NCBI RefSeq assembly: GCF_021378075.1
Contig: NZ_JAJUOS010000014.1
Coordinates: forward strand, 24,970 to 88,969
Direction of reading: 5' to 3'
Origin: Rhodobacter flavimaris
GTDB lineage: Bacteria > Pseudomonadota > Alphaproteobacteria > Rhodobacterales > Rhodobacteraceae
Length of the DNA: 64,000 nucleotides
Below, one piece after another: positions 1-8,955 of this stretch (position 1 is the stretch's first letter; each line of letters opens with the position of its first letter). The position numbers and the translations under genes are program-made. The notes under the pieces were generated by a model. It was not told the origin of the DNA and did not search any database. It saw nothing but the letters and a program-made list of their open reading frames with translations.

Positions 1-482
1 ATCAGCGCCAGCGGCAGCACGAAGGCTGGGGCGAAGATCGCCACGAGAGTATTATGCGTCAGATAGGCATAGAAGCCTGCACCAGCCTCGGGGCGCAGGG
101 CGCTCAGCGCCCAGAAGAACAGCGCAAGCACCACCACCAACAGCCCGGCCATCGCCACGCCATGCGTCTGGAACAGGCGCGCAATCGTCTGCGGGCGCGC
201 CAACCGCTCCCAGCTTTCGACCCGCACCTCAGCCAGCGCCGCAGGGATATTCAGCGCGAATTCATGGGGCGCGGTGTATTGGCAGGCATAGTAGCAGCCG
301 CGGCAGTTGTGGCACAGGTTGGCCAGTTGCGTCAGGTCGCCATCGGCAAAGGCCTTCTGCCGGGTCATCGCCGGAAAGACAGAGCAGAAGCCCTCGCAAT
401 AGCGGCAGGCGTTGCAGATCTCGATCTGGCGACGGGCATCTTCGGTTGCAGAGAGGATCGGGGGAGAAAGGTCAAGCGACAT
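1..482 (-). CDS. tcuB: TcuB-type Fe-S/membrane electron-transfer protein (3' end outside window)
   Basis: This reading frame runs off the left edge, so only the N-terminal ~160 residues are present. It starts at the ATG at 482-480, overlapping the end of tcuA by 11 bases. The N-terminus carries two four-cysteine clusters typical of 4Fe-4S ferredoxin-like domains: CNACRYCEGFC near residues 24-34 and CHNCRGCYYAC near 58-68. A hydrophobic segment that looks membrane-spanning begins around residue 115. In tricarballylate utilisation, TcuB reoxidises the reduced flavin of the dehydrogenase TcuA and passes electrons to the membrane quinone pool. The adjacent flavoprotein supports this. The actual substrate of this TcuAB pair is inferred, not shown. 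Confidence 0.88.
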   Translation of the reverse strand, partial: MSLDLSPPILSATEDARRQIEICNACRYCEGFCSVFPAMTRQKAFADGDLTQLANLCHNCRGCYYACQYTAPHEFALNIPAALAEVRVESWERLARPQTIARLFQTHGVAMAGLLVVVLALFFWALSALRPEAGAGFYAYLTHNTLVAIFAPAFVLPLAL

Positions 483-1863
483 GGGCGGCGGCCTCCTTGC
501 CTGCAATACGTCCAAATACAGTTCCGATGGTCATGCCGAAGCCAGCCAGATAGCCCTGACCAAGGATCGAGCCCGCCATGATCTCGCCCGCCGCCCAGAG
601 GTTGCGGATCGGGCCCTCGGCACCGTGCACCTGCGCTTGCGCATCGACCTTCAGCCCTAGATAAGTGAAGGTCACGCCGGGACGCAGCTGATAGCCGTAG
701 AAGGGCGGCGTATCGAGTGGGCGCGCCCAGTTGGTCTTGGGCACATCCAGACCCTCGGTCGCTAGGCCGTCCAGCTCGGTCGGGTGGAACTTGCCCGGGC
801 GGCAGGCGGCGTTGAACCCGTCAACCGTCTGGCGCACCGCTTGCGGGTCCAGGCCCATCTTCTCGGCCAGTTCCTCGATCGTGTCAGCCTTCACCGGCGG
901 AAAGACCGAGGGCATGAACAGGTCGATCGACTTCGCGTCAATCAGCGCGAAACCCACCTGATCGGGCTGCGCCGCGACAAGACGGCCCCAAATCGCATAG
1001 CGTTTGGGCCAGACATCCTCGCCCTCGTTGTAGAAGCGCTCGCCCTTCGTGTTGAGCACAATCGAGAACGGTACGCAGTCGAGCCGGGTAACGATGCCGC
1101 CGTCGTATTTCGGCGCGCGCCCGTCGATGGCGACGGCGTGGCATTGGGTCGGGTCTCCGACCTGCTCGGCACCTTGGTCGATCATGTCGCGCAGCACGAC
1201 GCCGCGGTTGTAGGGTGTCCCGCGGATCAGGAAGTTGCGCGCCGATGGTCCCCAAGCGCGGGCAAGCCAATCGATATCGGCCTGAAAGCCGCCCGACGCC
1301 AACACGAAGGCCCGCGCCTTGACGGTTACTGGGCGACCGGCGATCTCAACTTCGAGGTACGTGATACGGTTGCCCTCACGATGGACGTGGCTCACCAGTG
1401 CCTCGTATGCGACCTTCACGCCAAGGTCCTCGGCGGTGTTGTAATAGGCATTCACCAGCGCCTTGCCGCCGCCTAGGAAAAAGGCGTTGGTGCGCGACAG
1501 GCTAAGCGTGCCCGAGAGCGACGGCTGGAACCGCACGCCATGCGCCTGCATCCAGGGCAGACACTCCTCGGATGAACGGATCGCCAGCCGGGCCAGCCCC
1601 TCATCGGTTTTACCCTTGGTCACCAGCATCAGGTCGTGCAGGTATTCTTCTTCCTCATAGGCGTCGGTCAGCGGAAACATCGGCCCCTTGTGCATGCAGC
1701 GAAAGTTGCGCGTGTGGCGGCTATTGCCGCCTCGATAGCTATTCGGCGCGCCTTCTAGGATCAGCACACTCGCACCTGCCTCGGCAGCTGTGATCGCCGC
1801 ACACAGCGCCGCATTGCCACCGCCAACGACGGCAATATCAAATGTTTCGGGCCAATCTTTCAT
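472..1863 (-). CDS. tcuA: FAD-dependent tricarballylate dehydrogenase-type flavoprotein TcuA
   Basis: A 463-residue flavoprotein of the fumarate reductase/succinate dehydrogenase flavoprotein superfamily. The N-terminus has a dinucleotide-binding GGGNAALCAA motif (residues ~14-23) followed by an acidic strand end, and the C-terminus has the second FAD-contacting block (LWAAGEIMAGS). These features and the neighbouring Fe-S protein fit TcuA, which oxidises tricarballylate to cis-aconitate in Salmonella. The start codon overlaps the gntR stop (ATGA) and the end overlaps tcuB, so the three genes form one operon. Related dehydrogenases act on other tricarboxylates or 3-ketosteroids, so the exact substrate is open. 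The nearby Tct transporter favours a tricarboxylate. Confidence 0.9.
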   Translation of the reverse strand: MKDWPETFDIAVVGGGNAALCAAITAAEAGASVLILEGAPNSYRGGNSRHTRNFRCMHKGPMFPLTDAYEEEEYLHDLMLVTKGKTDEGLARLAIRSSEECLPWMQAHGVRFQPSLSGTLSLSRTNAFFLGGGKALVNAYYNTAEDLGVKVAYEALVSHVHREGNRITYLEVEIAGRPVTVKARAFVLASGGFQADIDWLARAWGPSARNFLIRGTPYNRGVVLRDMIDQGAEQVGDPTQCHAVAIDGRAPKYDGGIVTRLDCVPFSIVLNTKGERFYNEGEDVWPKRYAIWGRLVAAQPDQVGFALIDAKSIDLFMPSVFPPVKADTIEELAEKMGLDPQAVRQTVDGFNAACRPGKFHPTELDGLATEGLDVPKTNWARPLDTPPFYGYQLRPGVTFTYLGLKVDAQAQVHGAEGPIRNLWAAGEIMAGSILGQGYLAGFGMTIGTVFGRIAGKEAAAHVA

Positions 1864-2528
1864 GCCTCGTCCTCCATCGGTAATTCGCGCCCGCGCATCC
1901 CGCGGATGCGAGCTGAGAGTGCCGCCTCGACATGCCCGCGCATCGCTGCTTCTGCGGCCGCCCCATCACGCGCAAGAAGCGCGTCAAGAACGGCACGGTG
2001 CTCTGAAACCGCCGCGATCGCGCGCTCCGGTTCTGCCAGGGTCGTGGGCCCAAGGATCAGCAGCGTCTTTTGCAACGCACTCATCGCCTTGATCAGAAAG
2101 CGGTTGCGCGCAGCCTCGATCAGCGTGCGGTGAAACACGCGGTTGACCTCGCGGGCCAGCGCGCCGGCCGGCATCTGCGCGAGCTCGTCGTTGAGCGCGA
2201 CCAGCTCTGCCAGTTCGATATCCGAGGCAGCCCGCGCCGCGAGCCGCGCAGCCGTGCCTTCCAGCACCGCGCGCATTTCGTAAAGCTCAACCACCTCGGC
2301 GTGATCGAGACTGCGGATCGTCGCGCCCTGCCGTGGCAGATGCATCACCAGCCCGTCAGCCTCAAGCTGGCGGATCGCCTCGCGAACGGGGGTGCGGCTA
2401 ATGCCCATCCGCTCGGCCAATTCGATTTCACGCAGCCGCGCGCCGGGACTCAGCGTGCCGTTGCGGATCTCGTCGAGCAGGCGGCGATAAGCGCTTTGGC
2501 CTTGCGGGATTTCGGTGTCATCGGCCAT
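1860..2528 (-). CDS. GntR-family (FCD-type) transcriptional regulator
   Basis: A 222-residue regulator starting at the ATG at 2528, which has an AGAGGG Shine-Dalgarno sequence. An ATG 17 codons upstream is less likely because it lies within the operator region. The N-terminus is a winged helix-turn-helix (LAERMGISRTPVREAIRQLE), the GntR signature, followed by the all-helical FCD effector domain with the usual Asp/His metal or carboxylate ligand positions. FCD regulators typically sense organic acids, so control of tcuAB and of the divergent transporter-like gene by a tricarboxylate is likely. It is the first gene of the gntR-tcuA-tcuB operon, which implies autoregulation. Confidence 0.9.
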   Translation of the reverse strand: MADDTEIPQGQSAYRRLLDEIRNGTLSPGARLREIELAERMGISRTPVREAIRQLEADGLVMHLPRQGATIRSLDHAEVVELYEMRAVLEGTAARLAARAASDIELAELVALNDELAQMPAGALAREVNRVFHRTLIEAARNRFLIKAMSALQKTLLILGPTTLAEPERAIAAVSEHRAVLDALLARDGAAAEAAMRGHVEAALSARIRGMRGRELPMEDEA

Positions 2529-2550
2529 GTTTTGACCCTCTTGCGATTTA

Positions 2551-2570
2551 TGTATCCAAATGTATACATT
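2551..2570. promoter_or_regulatory. Putative GntR operator (ATGTATACAT palindrome)
   Basis: A perfect 10-bp palindrome ATGTATACAT lies at 2560-2569 in the short gap between the divergent gntR operon and the AbrB-family gene. A near repeat TGTATCCA lies just to its left (2551-2558). TGTATACA-like palindromes are common operators of FCD-type GntR regulators. The position suits simultaneous control of both directions. Confidence 0.55.
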
Positions 2571-2600
2571 GGTATTCAACTATACGCAAGGAGGTTTGAG

Positions 2601-3656
2601 ATGCCTTTTATCCCAATGCGCGGAACGTCTACCCGACGGCTTGCCACACTTGCGCTCGCGCTGACCGGGGCGGGGTTCTTTCACCTACTGAGCCTGCCGC
2701 TGCCGTTTCTTTTCGGGCCGATGACCGCCTGCCTGCTTGCGGCGCTCGCGGGAATGCCGCTGAAAGGCATGGGTGCAATCTCGGTGTTGGCCCGCACGAT
2801 TCTGGGAGTCGCTGTTGGGGCCTCGATCACGCCCGAGGTAGTTGTACGCATACCGCAGATGATGGGCAGCGTGGCGTTGGTGCCGGTCTACGTCGTGCTG
2901 ATCGGGCTGGTGGGCGTGCCATTCTTCCGCCGCCTCGGCTACGATCCGGTAACCTCTTGGTATGCGGCCATGCCGGGCGGGTTGCAGGATATGGTGATCT
3001 TCGGCACCGAAGCTGGGGGCGATGGTCGCGCGCTGGCGTTGATTCATGCCACGCGGGTTCTGGTGATCGTGACGCTTGCGCCGATGATCCTGACCGGTCT
3101 TTACGGCGCGGGGCTGACCGGAGCCGTAGGCGCCCCGGCGCGCGATCTACCCTTGCAAGAACTGACGCTGATGGCTCTCGCTGCGGTTGCAGGCTGGAAG
3201 GGGGCGGAGCGCATCGGAATGTTCGGCGCCTCGATTCTGGGGCCGATGATCGTGACCGCCGCACTTTCGCTGACGGGGTTGATCCACACGCGCCCGCCCG
3301 CCGAGGCGATCTGGGCCGCGCAACTTTTCATCGGACTTGGGATCGGTGTGCAGTACGTTGGCGTCACCCTGCGCGAGTTGCGCAGCTTCATCTTGTCGGG
3401 GCTGGCCTTCGTGACACTGCTTGCGGTTATGGCAGCGGCCTTCACCGAGATCGTCACACTGAGCGGCCTTGCCCATCCGATCGAGGGGTTTTTGGCCTTC
3501 GCCCCGGGAGGGCAGGCAGAAATGACCGTGCTGGCCCTGGTGGCGGGGGCGGACCTGGGCTTCGTGATCCTGCATCACCTGACGCGGATCGTGGTGGTAA
3601 TCATGGGTGCGCCGGTTGCGGCCCGATTACTTAGCGTCAAGCGCCCGCAGAAGTGA
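2601..3656 (+). CDS. AbrB-family (COG3180) integral membrane protein, putative transporter
   Basis: A 351-residue protein. The start at 2601 is chosen because AAGGAGG lies at 2588-2594; a longer frame upstream runs antisense through gntR and is not real. The protein is almost entirely hydrophobic, with about ten predicted membrane segments in two similar halves, each with a Gly/Pro-rich PGG motif (MPGGLQDM near residue 125, APGGQAEM near 305). This is the membrane AbrB family, often misnamed ammonia monooxygenase and unrelated to the DNA-binding AbrB. Such genes often sit beside dicarboxylate or tricarboxylate catabolic operons. A role in uptake or efflux of the tcu substrate is inferred. It ends 20 bases inside the convergent hydroxyacid dehydrogenase gene. 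Confidence 0.82.
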   Translation: MPFIPMRGTSTRRLATLALALTGAGFFHLLSLPLPFLFGPMTACLLAALAGMPLKGMGAISVLARTILGVAVGASITPEVVVRIPQMMGSVALVPVYVVLIGLVGVPFFRRLGYDPVTSWYAAMPGGLQDMVIFGTEAGGDGRALALIHATRVLVIVTLAPMILTGLYGAGLTGAVGAPARDLPLQELTLMALAAVAGWKGAERIGMFGASILGPMIVTAALSLTGLIHTRPPAEAIWAAQLFIGLGIGVQYVGVTLRELRSFILSGLAFVTLLAVMAAAFTEIVTLSGLAHPIEGFLAFAPGGQAEMTVLALVAGADLGFVILHHLTRIVVVIMGAPVAARLLSVKRPQK

Positions 3657-4602
3657 CCAGATTGATCGGTCGCCCGACCGCGAAGGCATTAACCTGATCA
3701 AAGACATCGGCGAATTGCAGGTCGAACTCTTCCTCGGTCACGAAGCCTATGTGGGGCGTCGCGATAACGCGCGGATGCGATAACAGCGGATCGGCCGGAT
3801 CCGTCAAAGGCTCACGATCAAACACATCGAGCGCCGCGATTTCAGGCCGCCCCGCGTTAAGCGCCAACAAAAGAGCGCCGGGCGCGATGAGCCTCGCGCG
3901 CGCGGTGTTCACCAAAATCGAGCGCAGCGGCATCTGCGCCAGATCGTCGGCGGTTACGATACCCTGCGTTTCGGGGCAAAGCCGCAGATGCAGTGTCAGG
4001 ATCTCGGATCGGGCGAAGAATTCCGCGCGGCTGGCGGGCACCTCGCCCCCCGCGGCGGCGGCCCGAGCGCGCCCGGCCTCCGACCCCCACCAGATCACCC
4101 TTGCGCCAAAGGCCCAGGCATAGTCGGCAACCAGCTGCCCGATCCGGCCGTGGCCGTAGATGCCGATCGTCTTGCCGTGCAGGCTGCGGCCTACGCCGGT
4201 TTGCCAAAGCCCTGCTTTCGCATTGGCCATCTGCCGCGGCAGGTCGCGCAGTGCCACGAGGATTAGCGCCCATGTCAATTCCGCGGCCGCGTGGTTGGGG
4301 GCCTCGGCGGGTTTGCGGCTGGCGAAGGCCACGCCGCGCGCCGCGCAGGCCCCAACATCGACATGCGGCCACGCCCCCCGCCCCGAGATCAGCCGCAGCT
4401 TCGGCAGCTCCCCCAAGAGATCGGCGGTGATCCGGGTGCGTTCGCGAAACAGACAGATCGCCTCGGCCTCGCGCAAGCGCTCGGCAAGCGCGGGGCCCTC
4501 GGCATGATCGGTCCAGACCGTGACGTCATGCGCGGCCAGACGTGCGAAACACGGGAGGTTCCGTAAGTTATCGGACCAGTCGTCGAGGATATGAACCCTC
4601 AC
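3637..4602 (-). CDS. NAD-dependent D-2-hydroxyacid dehydrogenase family protein
   Basis: A 321-residue protein starting at GTG 4602, chosen because GTGA overlaps the stop of the upstream prpF-like gene. Longer upstream in-frame sequence is antisense to prpF-coding sequence. The NAD-binding Rossmann motif IGIYGHGRIGQLVADYA lies around residues 147-163. The catalytic Arg lies in NTARARLI, and the catalytic region DREPL...HPRVIATPHIGF near residues 262-287 supplies the Glu and His. This family reduces 2-keto acids to D-2-hydroxyacids or the reverse. Being last in the tctC-tctAB-prpF operon suggests it acts on a product of the imported tricarboxylate. The precise substrate is unknown. Confidence 0.88.
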   Translation of the reverse strand: MRVHILDDWSDNLRNLPCFARLAAHDVTVWTDHAEGPALAERLREAEAICLFRERTRITADLLGELPKLRLISGRGAWPHVDVGACAARGVAFASRKPAEAPNHAAAELTWALILVALRDLPRQMANAKAGLWQTGVGRSLHGKTIGIYGHGRIGQLVADYAWAFGARVIWWGSEAGRARAAAAGGEVPASRAEFFARSEILTLHLRLCPETQGIVTADDLAQMPLRSILVNTARARLIAPGALLLALNAGRPEIAALDVFDREPLTDPADPLLSHPRVIATPHIGFVTEEEFDLQFADVFDQVNAFAVGRPINLVTSAGA

Positions 4603-5690
4603 TTGCCGCTCCAGACTGCCTCGGGCACCATCAGCTCGCCGCGGGCCAAAAGGCGCGCGGTGCGCAGGAGGCCCGCCGATTTCAGCGTGAAGCCCGCGGG
4701 GCCGGTCTCGTAATCCACGGTCACGTCGATCGCGCCGCCGGGATGCTCGATCAGCACCAACGCAGGGGTGCCCTCGGGCGGGTAGAACAGCCCCTCGGCG
4801 ACGGTCCCGGGCGTCAGAACGCAGGACGCCAGACACTGCGCCCCGGTTACCGCCATCGTCGGATGGCAGTTCCACGGCATGAAGTAGCGCGCGCAGATCG
4901 TGCCCCCGTTGCGCGGTGGCGCCAGCAGCGCGAATTTTGGCGTGACCGATTGCGACACATCGCCCAGCCCCATCCGCCGCCCCGCCTCGCGCCGAATGGG
5001 CTCCATCCGGGCGTAGAAGTCGCGGTTCGCGTCCAGATCTTCGACGGTCTCATAGCCGCTCAGGCCGAAATCAGTGGCGCGCGCGATGGCAATCGGCATC
5101 GCCACATCCATGCAGGTCACCTCGATCCCGTCGATCATATCGCGCAACGCGCCGGTGGGCAGCAGCGCCCCGGTGGCCGAGCCCACCACATCCATGAAGT
5201 TCAGATAGATCGGCGCTGCGGTGCCCGGCACGCCGTCGATCGCGGCCTCACCTGCGTAATCAACCTGTCCGCCCGGCGTGCGCACCACGGCCTCGACCTT
5301 GGCGCCGGTATTGACCGAGCGGATGCGAACCCGCGTCACCTCACCTTGCGGTGCGATCAGGCCCATCTCTAACGCAGCGGGACCCACTCCCGACAGGATA
5401 TTGCCGCAGGTCGGCTTGAAATCGACCAGTCGATCCTCGACGCTCACCTGCGCAAAGAAATAATCGATATCGCAATCGTTGGTGTCCGAGCGCGACAGCA
5501 TCGCCACTTTGGTGGTCACCGCCGCTCCGCCACCGATACCGTCAATGTTGAGCTTGTGCCCAGAACCCACGGCCGCGACCAGCACGCGGGCCAGCGTCTC
5601 GCTGTCCTCGGGCAGATCCTCACGCCGGAAATAGGGGCCGCGCGAAGTGCCGCCGCGAAAGAAATGAAAGGGGATTGCGGTCTGCGGCAT
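4599..5690 (-). CDS. PrpF-family isomerase (4-oxalomesaconate tautomerase/aconitate isomerase-like)
   Basis: A 363-residue PrpF protein with a GGAGG ribosome site before the ATG at 5690. The family has a diaminopimelate-epimerase-like two-lobe fold. The conserved N-terminal RGGTSRG block (residues ~12-18), the PTCGNILSG block with the first active-site Cys near residue 94, and the later HPTMAVTGAQCLA block are all visible. PrpF proteins catalyse cis/trans isomerisation of aconitate or 2-methylaconitate, and relatives tautomerise 4-oxalomesaconate. With a tricarboxylate transporter directly upstream, isomerisation of an imported aconitate-like acid is the most economical reading. The gene overlaps the next by four bases. 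Confidence 0.88.
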   Translation of the reverse strand: MPQTAIPFHFFRGGTSRGPYFRREDLPEDSETLARVLVAAVGSGHKLNIDGIGGGAAVTTKVAMLSRSDTNDCDIDYFFAQVSVEDRLVDFKPTCGNILSGVGPAALEMGLIAPQGEVTRVRIRSVNTGAKVEAVVRTPGGQVDYAGEAAIDGVPGTAAPIYLNFMDVVGSATGALLPTGALRDMIDGIEVTCMDVAMPIAIARATDFGLSGYETVEDLDANRDFYARMEPIRREAGRRMGLGDVSQSVTPKFALLAPPRNGGTICARYFMPWNCHPTMAVTGAQCLASCVLTPGTVAEGLFYPPEGTPALVLIEHPGGAIDVTVDYETGPAGFTLKSAGLLRTARLLARGELMVPEAVWSGK

Positions 5691-5717
5691 GGTCGCCTCC
5701 TGCAGATGAATGGAGAG

Positions 5718-5740
5718 GGCCCGCGCGATCCGCGCGGGCC
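5718..5740 (-). terminator. Strong GC hairpin between tctAB and the prpF-like gene
   Basis: A 10-bp perfect stem GGCCCGCGCG/CGCGCGGGCC with a 3-nt loop lies just past the tctAB stop on the minus strand. No T-run follows, so it may be a processing or attenuation hairpin that lowers expression of the downstream enzymes relative to the transporter. Confidence 0.5.
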
Positions 5741-5748
5741 TGTGAGGC

Positions 5749-7743
5749 TCAGCGGAAGGGCCAGGGAAGCTCGACGACGTCCTGCAGAAGCCCCGTCGGG
5801 AAGTTGAGCGAGAGCGCCCATGCCAGCGTCAGGATGAAGCCCGCGCAACCGATGGTCATCAGGGCAACGGCCAGCGGGCCTGCCTTGGCACGCATCGCCA
5901 GGAACACCGGGAAGAAGACCAGCAGCGCAGCATAGAAGCCGATCAGCGCGGTCAGCCCGACCAGTCCTGCGATCCAGGCTAGGCCACCCCAGAGGCTTCC
6001 GATGCCCTCTTGCCCGACATGATCACCGGTCAGTTCGGCGTCAAAATGGGCGTGATGGCCGGTCTTTCCGCGCATCAGTTGAGGCAACAGGATGCCGAGC
6101 ATCGCAAGCCCGACCACAGAGACTGACAGCGGGAAGATCTTTCCAAGGAAGTCATGCTGGAGCGAGTCGCTCATTGCCACCAGAAGCAGCCCCGCCATCG
6201 CGGCGGCAAATACGATCTGCGGCATGTGCGCCCTGAACGACGGAACGTCCGGAGCGTCGTCTTCATTAGGCACAACATGGCCATGCTCATCGACGCGGTT
6301 GCGCAGCCCAAAGTACACCGAAGCCAGCGTCATCAACCCGATGATGAGGACCCCGGGGCGGCCAAGGAAGGACCAGCCGTTGAACTGAAGCGCTTGATAG
6401 AAGTAGGTCTCGGCCTGCGGAGCCAGCACATAGCCGATCAGCAGCGCCGGACGCGGCCAGCCGAAGCGTTTCATCAGCACGCCCAGCACGCCAAGCGACA
6501 GCAACGCAACCAGATCGGCAAGCGAGCGCGTCGCCTGGAAGGCCGCAAAGCAGATGAGCACGATCATAAACGGCGCGAGACGCTGGAACGGGATCTGCGT
6601 GAGCCGCGAGATCGGGATCGCAAGAGCAAGGCAGATCCCTGCCCCCATCACGTTGGCCAACGCCAGCGACCAGACGACCGAATAGGTGATGTTAAGATCC
6701 GCCCCGACCATCGACGGTCCGGGCTGAATGCCCAGCAGCACCATACCGCCTAGGAACACCGCCATCGCGCCCGAACCGGGGATGCCAAACAGCATGGTTG
6801 GCAGCAGCGCCCCGCCCTGCATCGCGTTGTTGGCGCTTTCCGGCGCGATCACGCCACGGATATCGCCCTTGCCGAATTTCGGATCCTTCTTGACGGTTTG
6901 CACCGCGTGGCCGTAGGCGATCCAATCCACCACCGATCCACCAAGGCCCGGAATTGCGCCGATGATGCAGCCAATTCCCGCGCAACGCATCGACAGCCAG
7001 ATGTTTTTCCACCAGTCGCGGAAGCCCTGAAACCAGCCCGAACCAAGCGCGTTGCCCGAGGCAATTGCCGAATTCTTGCGCAGGAGGTCAGCGATCTCGG
7101 GAATGGCAAAAAAACCGAGGCCGACGATCACCAGCGGGATACCGTCATACAGATACTCGAGCCCGAAGATCATGCGGAACTCGCCCGTCGCAGGCGCCCC
7201 CCCGATCGAGCCGATAACCAACCCGATGCAGCAGGCGGCCAGACCCTTGGCAAGGCTGCGCCCGGCCAGAACCGCCACCATCGACAGGCCGAAAAGTGAA
7301 AGCATGAACAGCTCGGCCGACGCGAAGGACAGAATTATCGGCCGCGCGATGACCACGAAACCGGTCAGCACCACCGCGCCGAAGATCCCCCCCGCCATCG
7401 ACGAGATGAACGCAGCAGAGAGCGCGCGGGCGGCTTGCCCCTCGCGTGCCAGCGGGAAGCCGTCGAGCACCGTCGCTTGGCTCGCCGAGGATCCGGGGAT
7501 CCCCATCAGCACCGATGAGAAGGTATCGGAGGTGGGAATAACCGCCACCAGACCAATCAGCATTGCCAGCGCCGTGGTCTCTTCCATCCCGTAGAGGAAC
7601 GGCATCAGCAGCGATAAGCCGGCAATCCCGCCCAGGCCCGGAATGACACCGATCATCAGCCCGACCCCGACACCGACAAACATATAGGCGAGGTGTTGAA
7701 ACGTTAGGAGCGCTGAGAGCGCAGTCAAAAGGGTATCGACCAC
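5749..7743 (-). CDS. tctA: Tripartite tricarboxylate transporter, fused TctA-TctB permease
   Basis: A 664-residue membrane protein beginning at GTG 7743 with a GGGAGG ribosome site. Residues 1 to ~500 are TctA, the large permease subunit of the TTT family, with the GIIPGLGGIAG-type motif near the N-terminus (IGVIPGLGGI) and its internal repeat IGAIPGLGGS. The remaining ~160 residues, after a short acidic linker rich in His and Asp, hold four more membrane segments with the pattern of the small subunit TctB. Normally tctB is a separate gene of about 150 codons; here it is fused to TctA. With TctC it forms a secondary, binding-protein-dependent carboxylate importer. Confidence 0.92.
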   Translation of the reverse strand: MVDTLLTALSALLTFQHLAYMFVGVGVGLMIGVIPGLGGIAGLSLLMPFLYGMEETTALAMLIGLVAVIPTSDTFSSVLMGIPGSSASQATVLDGFPLAREGQAARALSAAFISSMAGGIFGAVVLTGFVVIARPIILSFASAELFMLSLFGLSMVAVLAGRSLAKGLAACCIGLVIGSIGGAPATGEFRMIFGLEYLYDGIPLVIVGLGFFAIPEIADLLRKNSAIASGNALGSGWFQGFRDWWKNIWLSMRCAGIGCIIGAIPGLGGSVVDWIAYGHAVQTVKKDPKFGKGDIRGVIAPESANNAMQGGALLPTMLFGIPGSGAMAVFLGGMVLLGIQPGPSMVGADLNITYSVVWSLALANVMGAGICLALAIPISRLTQIPFQRLAPFMIVLICFAAFQATRSLADLVALLSLGVLGVLMKRFGWPRPALLIGYVLAPQAETYFYQALQFNGWSFLGRPGVLIIGLMTLASVYFGLRNRVDEHGHVVPNEDDAPDVPSFRAHMPQIVFAAAMAGLLLVAMSDSLQHDFLGKIFPLSVSVVGLAMLGILLPQLMRGKTGHHAHFDAELTGDHVGQEGIGSLWGGLAWIAGLVGLTALIGFYAALLVFFPVFLAMRAKAGPLAVALMTIGCAGFILTLAWALSLNFPTGLLQDVVELPWPFR

Positions 7744-7804
7744 GGTAGGAACCTCCCGTGTTGGTCGCTGGTGCGACAGGTCTTGGTGATGTGAAGGAAG
7801 ATGT

Positions 7805-7830
7805 GGCGGGCGCCGGATCAGACGCCCGCC
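7805..7830 (-). terminator. Hairpin between tctC and tctAB
   Basis: An 8-bp perfect stem GGCGGGCG/CGCCCGCC with a 10-nt loop lies in the 105-bp gap just past tctC. Such a hairpin commonly allows higher levels of the binding protein than of the permease. It has no strong T-run, so partial termination or mRNA stabilisation is likely. Confidence 0.5.
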
Positions 7831-7848
7831 TAAGGTCGGGCTAGAGGA

Positions 7849-8955
7849 TCATTCCTCGCCCAGCTTAACGCCGTACTCGGAGGCGAGCATACCGGTGACC
7901 TGCGCGCGGATCTCCGGGGTGATGGTCGTGCCCTTTTCGAAGAGCGCCTGTGCCAGCGCGCCGGTCACCTGACCATAGGCGCCCAGAACCGTATCCGCGT
8001 TCGCCTGATAGTCGGGATCGGCCTTCATGTCTTCGAACGCCTTCTGGTAGGCGTCCACGATGTCGTCCGGCGTCTCGCCCGGCAGGAACACCATTTTCTG
8101 AGCCGGGAACCCCGCCGTGAAGAAGGCGAAATAGGCATCGTACTCCGGGCCCGAGGGCGCAGCGCCGGTCAGCGTCTCATAGGCTTCGACGAACGAGGGA
8201 AGGTCGGGGAAGGTGGGATCGCGCACCACTTCGCCCGCTTCATTCAGGACGCCCCAGCTGAACAGGGGAACCGCCTGTCCGGCGTCGACCAGCGGCTGGA
8301 CGCTCTTGAGATAAGCCGACGAGGTCTGGTAGTCGATATTCACCTCGCCACGCTCGAACGCCAGACGGCCGTCACCGCGTCCCTTGAAGCCGAACACGTG
8401 CTGCACGTCGAAGTCCATCAGACGGAAGCCCAGCAGCGGCACGAGGTCGAGCGAGGTCGCGCCTTGGCTGGCGTATACTAGGTTCTTGTCCTTCAGCATC
8501 GCGATGTCTTCGGGACCGTTCAGGCCCAACGAGGGCGAAGTGTAGACAACGCCACCGGTAGGGCTGGCCATCGCAATCTTCCAGTCCTTGTATTCGTAGC
8601 GCACGCGCGGATCGCCCAGCAGGTACGGAAACTGGGTCGAGCCCGACGTGCCGAGGATCGTCAGACCGTCGGGTTTTGCACGCGCAGCAAACAGGTTCGT
8701 GCCCTTGGTCGAACCGCCACCCGGCTCGTTCACGACGACAACCGTCGGATTGCCCGGCAGGTATTTCGATAGGAGAGGCGCATTGAACCGCGCCCAGGTA
8801 TCTGAGCCACCGCCGGCCGAGAAGGGAATGATCCACTCGATCGTTTTCCCGGAAAAGTCGGACTCGGCCGCGGCAGGGCCCGCCAGACCAAGCGTCATAG
8901 CGCCTGCTACAAGCCCGAGCGCCACACGGCGCGTGATGCTGAAGGTATTGTTCAT
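7849..8955 (-). CDS. tctC: TctC-type periplasmic tricarboxylate-binding protein
   Basis: A 368-residue exported solute-binding protein. A classical signal peptide (RRVALGLVAGAMTLGLAGPAAA) ends with an AxA cleavage site near residue 30. The mature protein opens with the ligand-loop motif IIPFSAGGGSD, typical of TctC/Bug proteins, whose loops grasp the two carboxylates of the ligand. It is the first gene of the tctC-tctAB-prpF-dehydrogenase operon, with a GGGAGG site before the ATG. The divergent tctDE genes suggest induction through the TctE sensor when substrate is present. Bug proteins bind many carboxylates, so citrate, aconitate or tricarballylate are all possible. Confidence 0.92.
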   Translation of the reverse strand: MNNTFSITRRVALGLVAGAMTLGLAGPAAAESDFSGKTIEWIIPFSAGGGSDTWARFNAPLLSKYLPGNPTVVVVNEPGGGSTKGTNLFAARAKPDGLTILGTSGSTQFPYLLGDPRVRYEYKDWKIAMASPTGGVVYTSPSLGLNGPEDIAMLKDKNLVYASQGATSLDLVPLLGFRLMDFDVQHVFGFKGRGDGRLAFERGEVNIDYQTSSAYLKSVQPLVDAGQAVPLFSWGVLNEAGEVVRDPTFPDLPSFVEAYETLTGAAPSGPEYDAYFAFFTAGFPAQKMVFLPGETPDDIVDAYQKAFEDMKADPDYQANADTVLGAYGQVTGALAQALFEKGTTITPEIRAQVTGMLASEYGVKLGEE

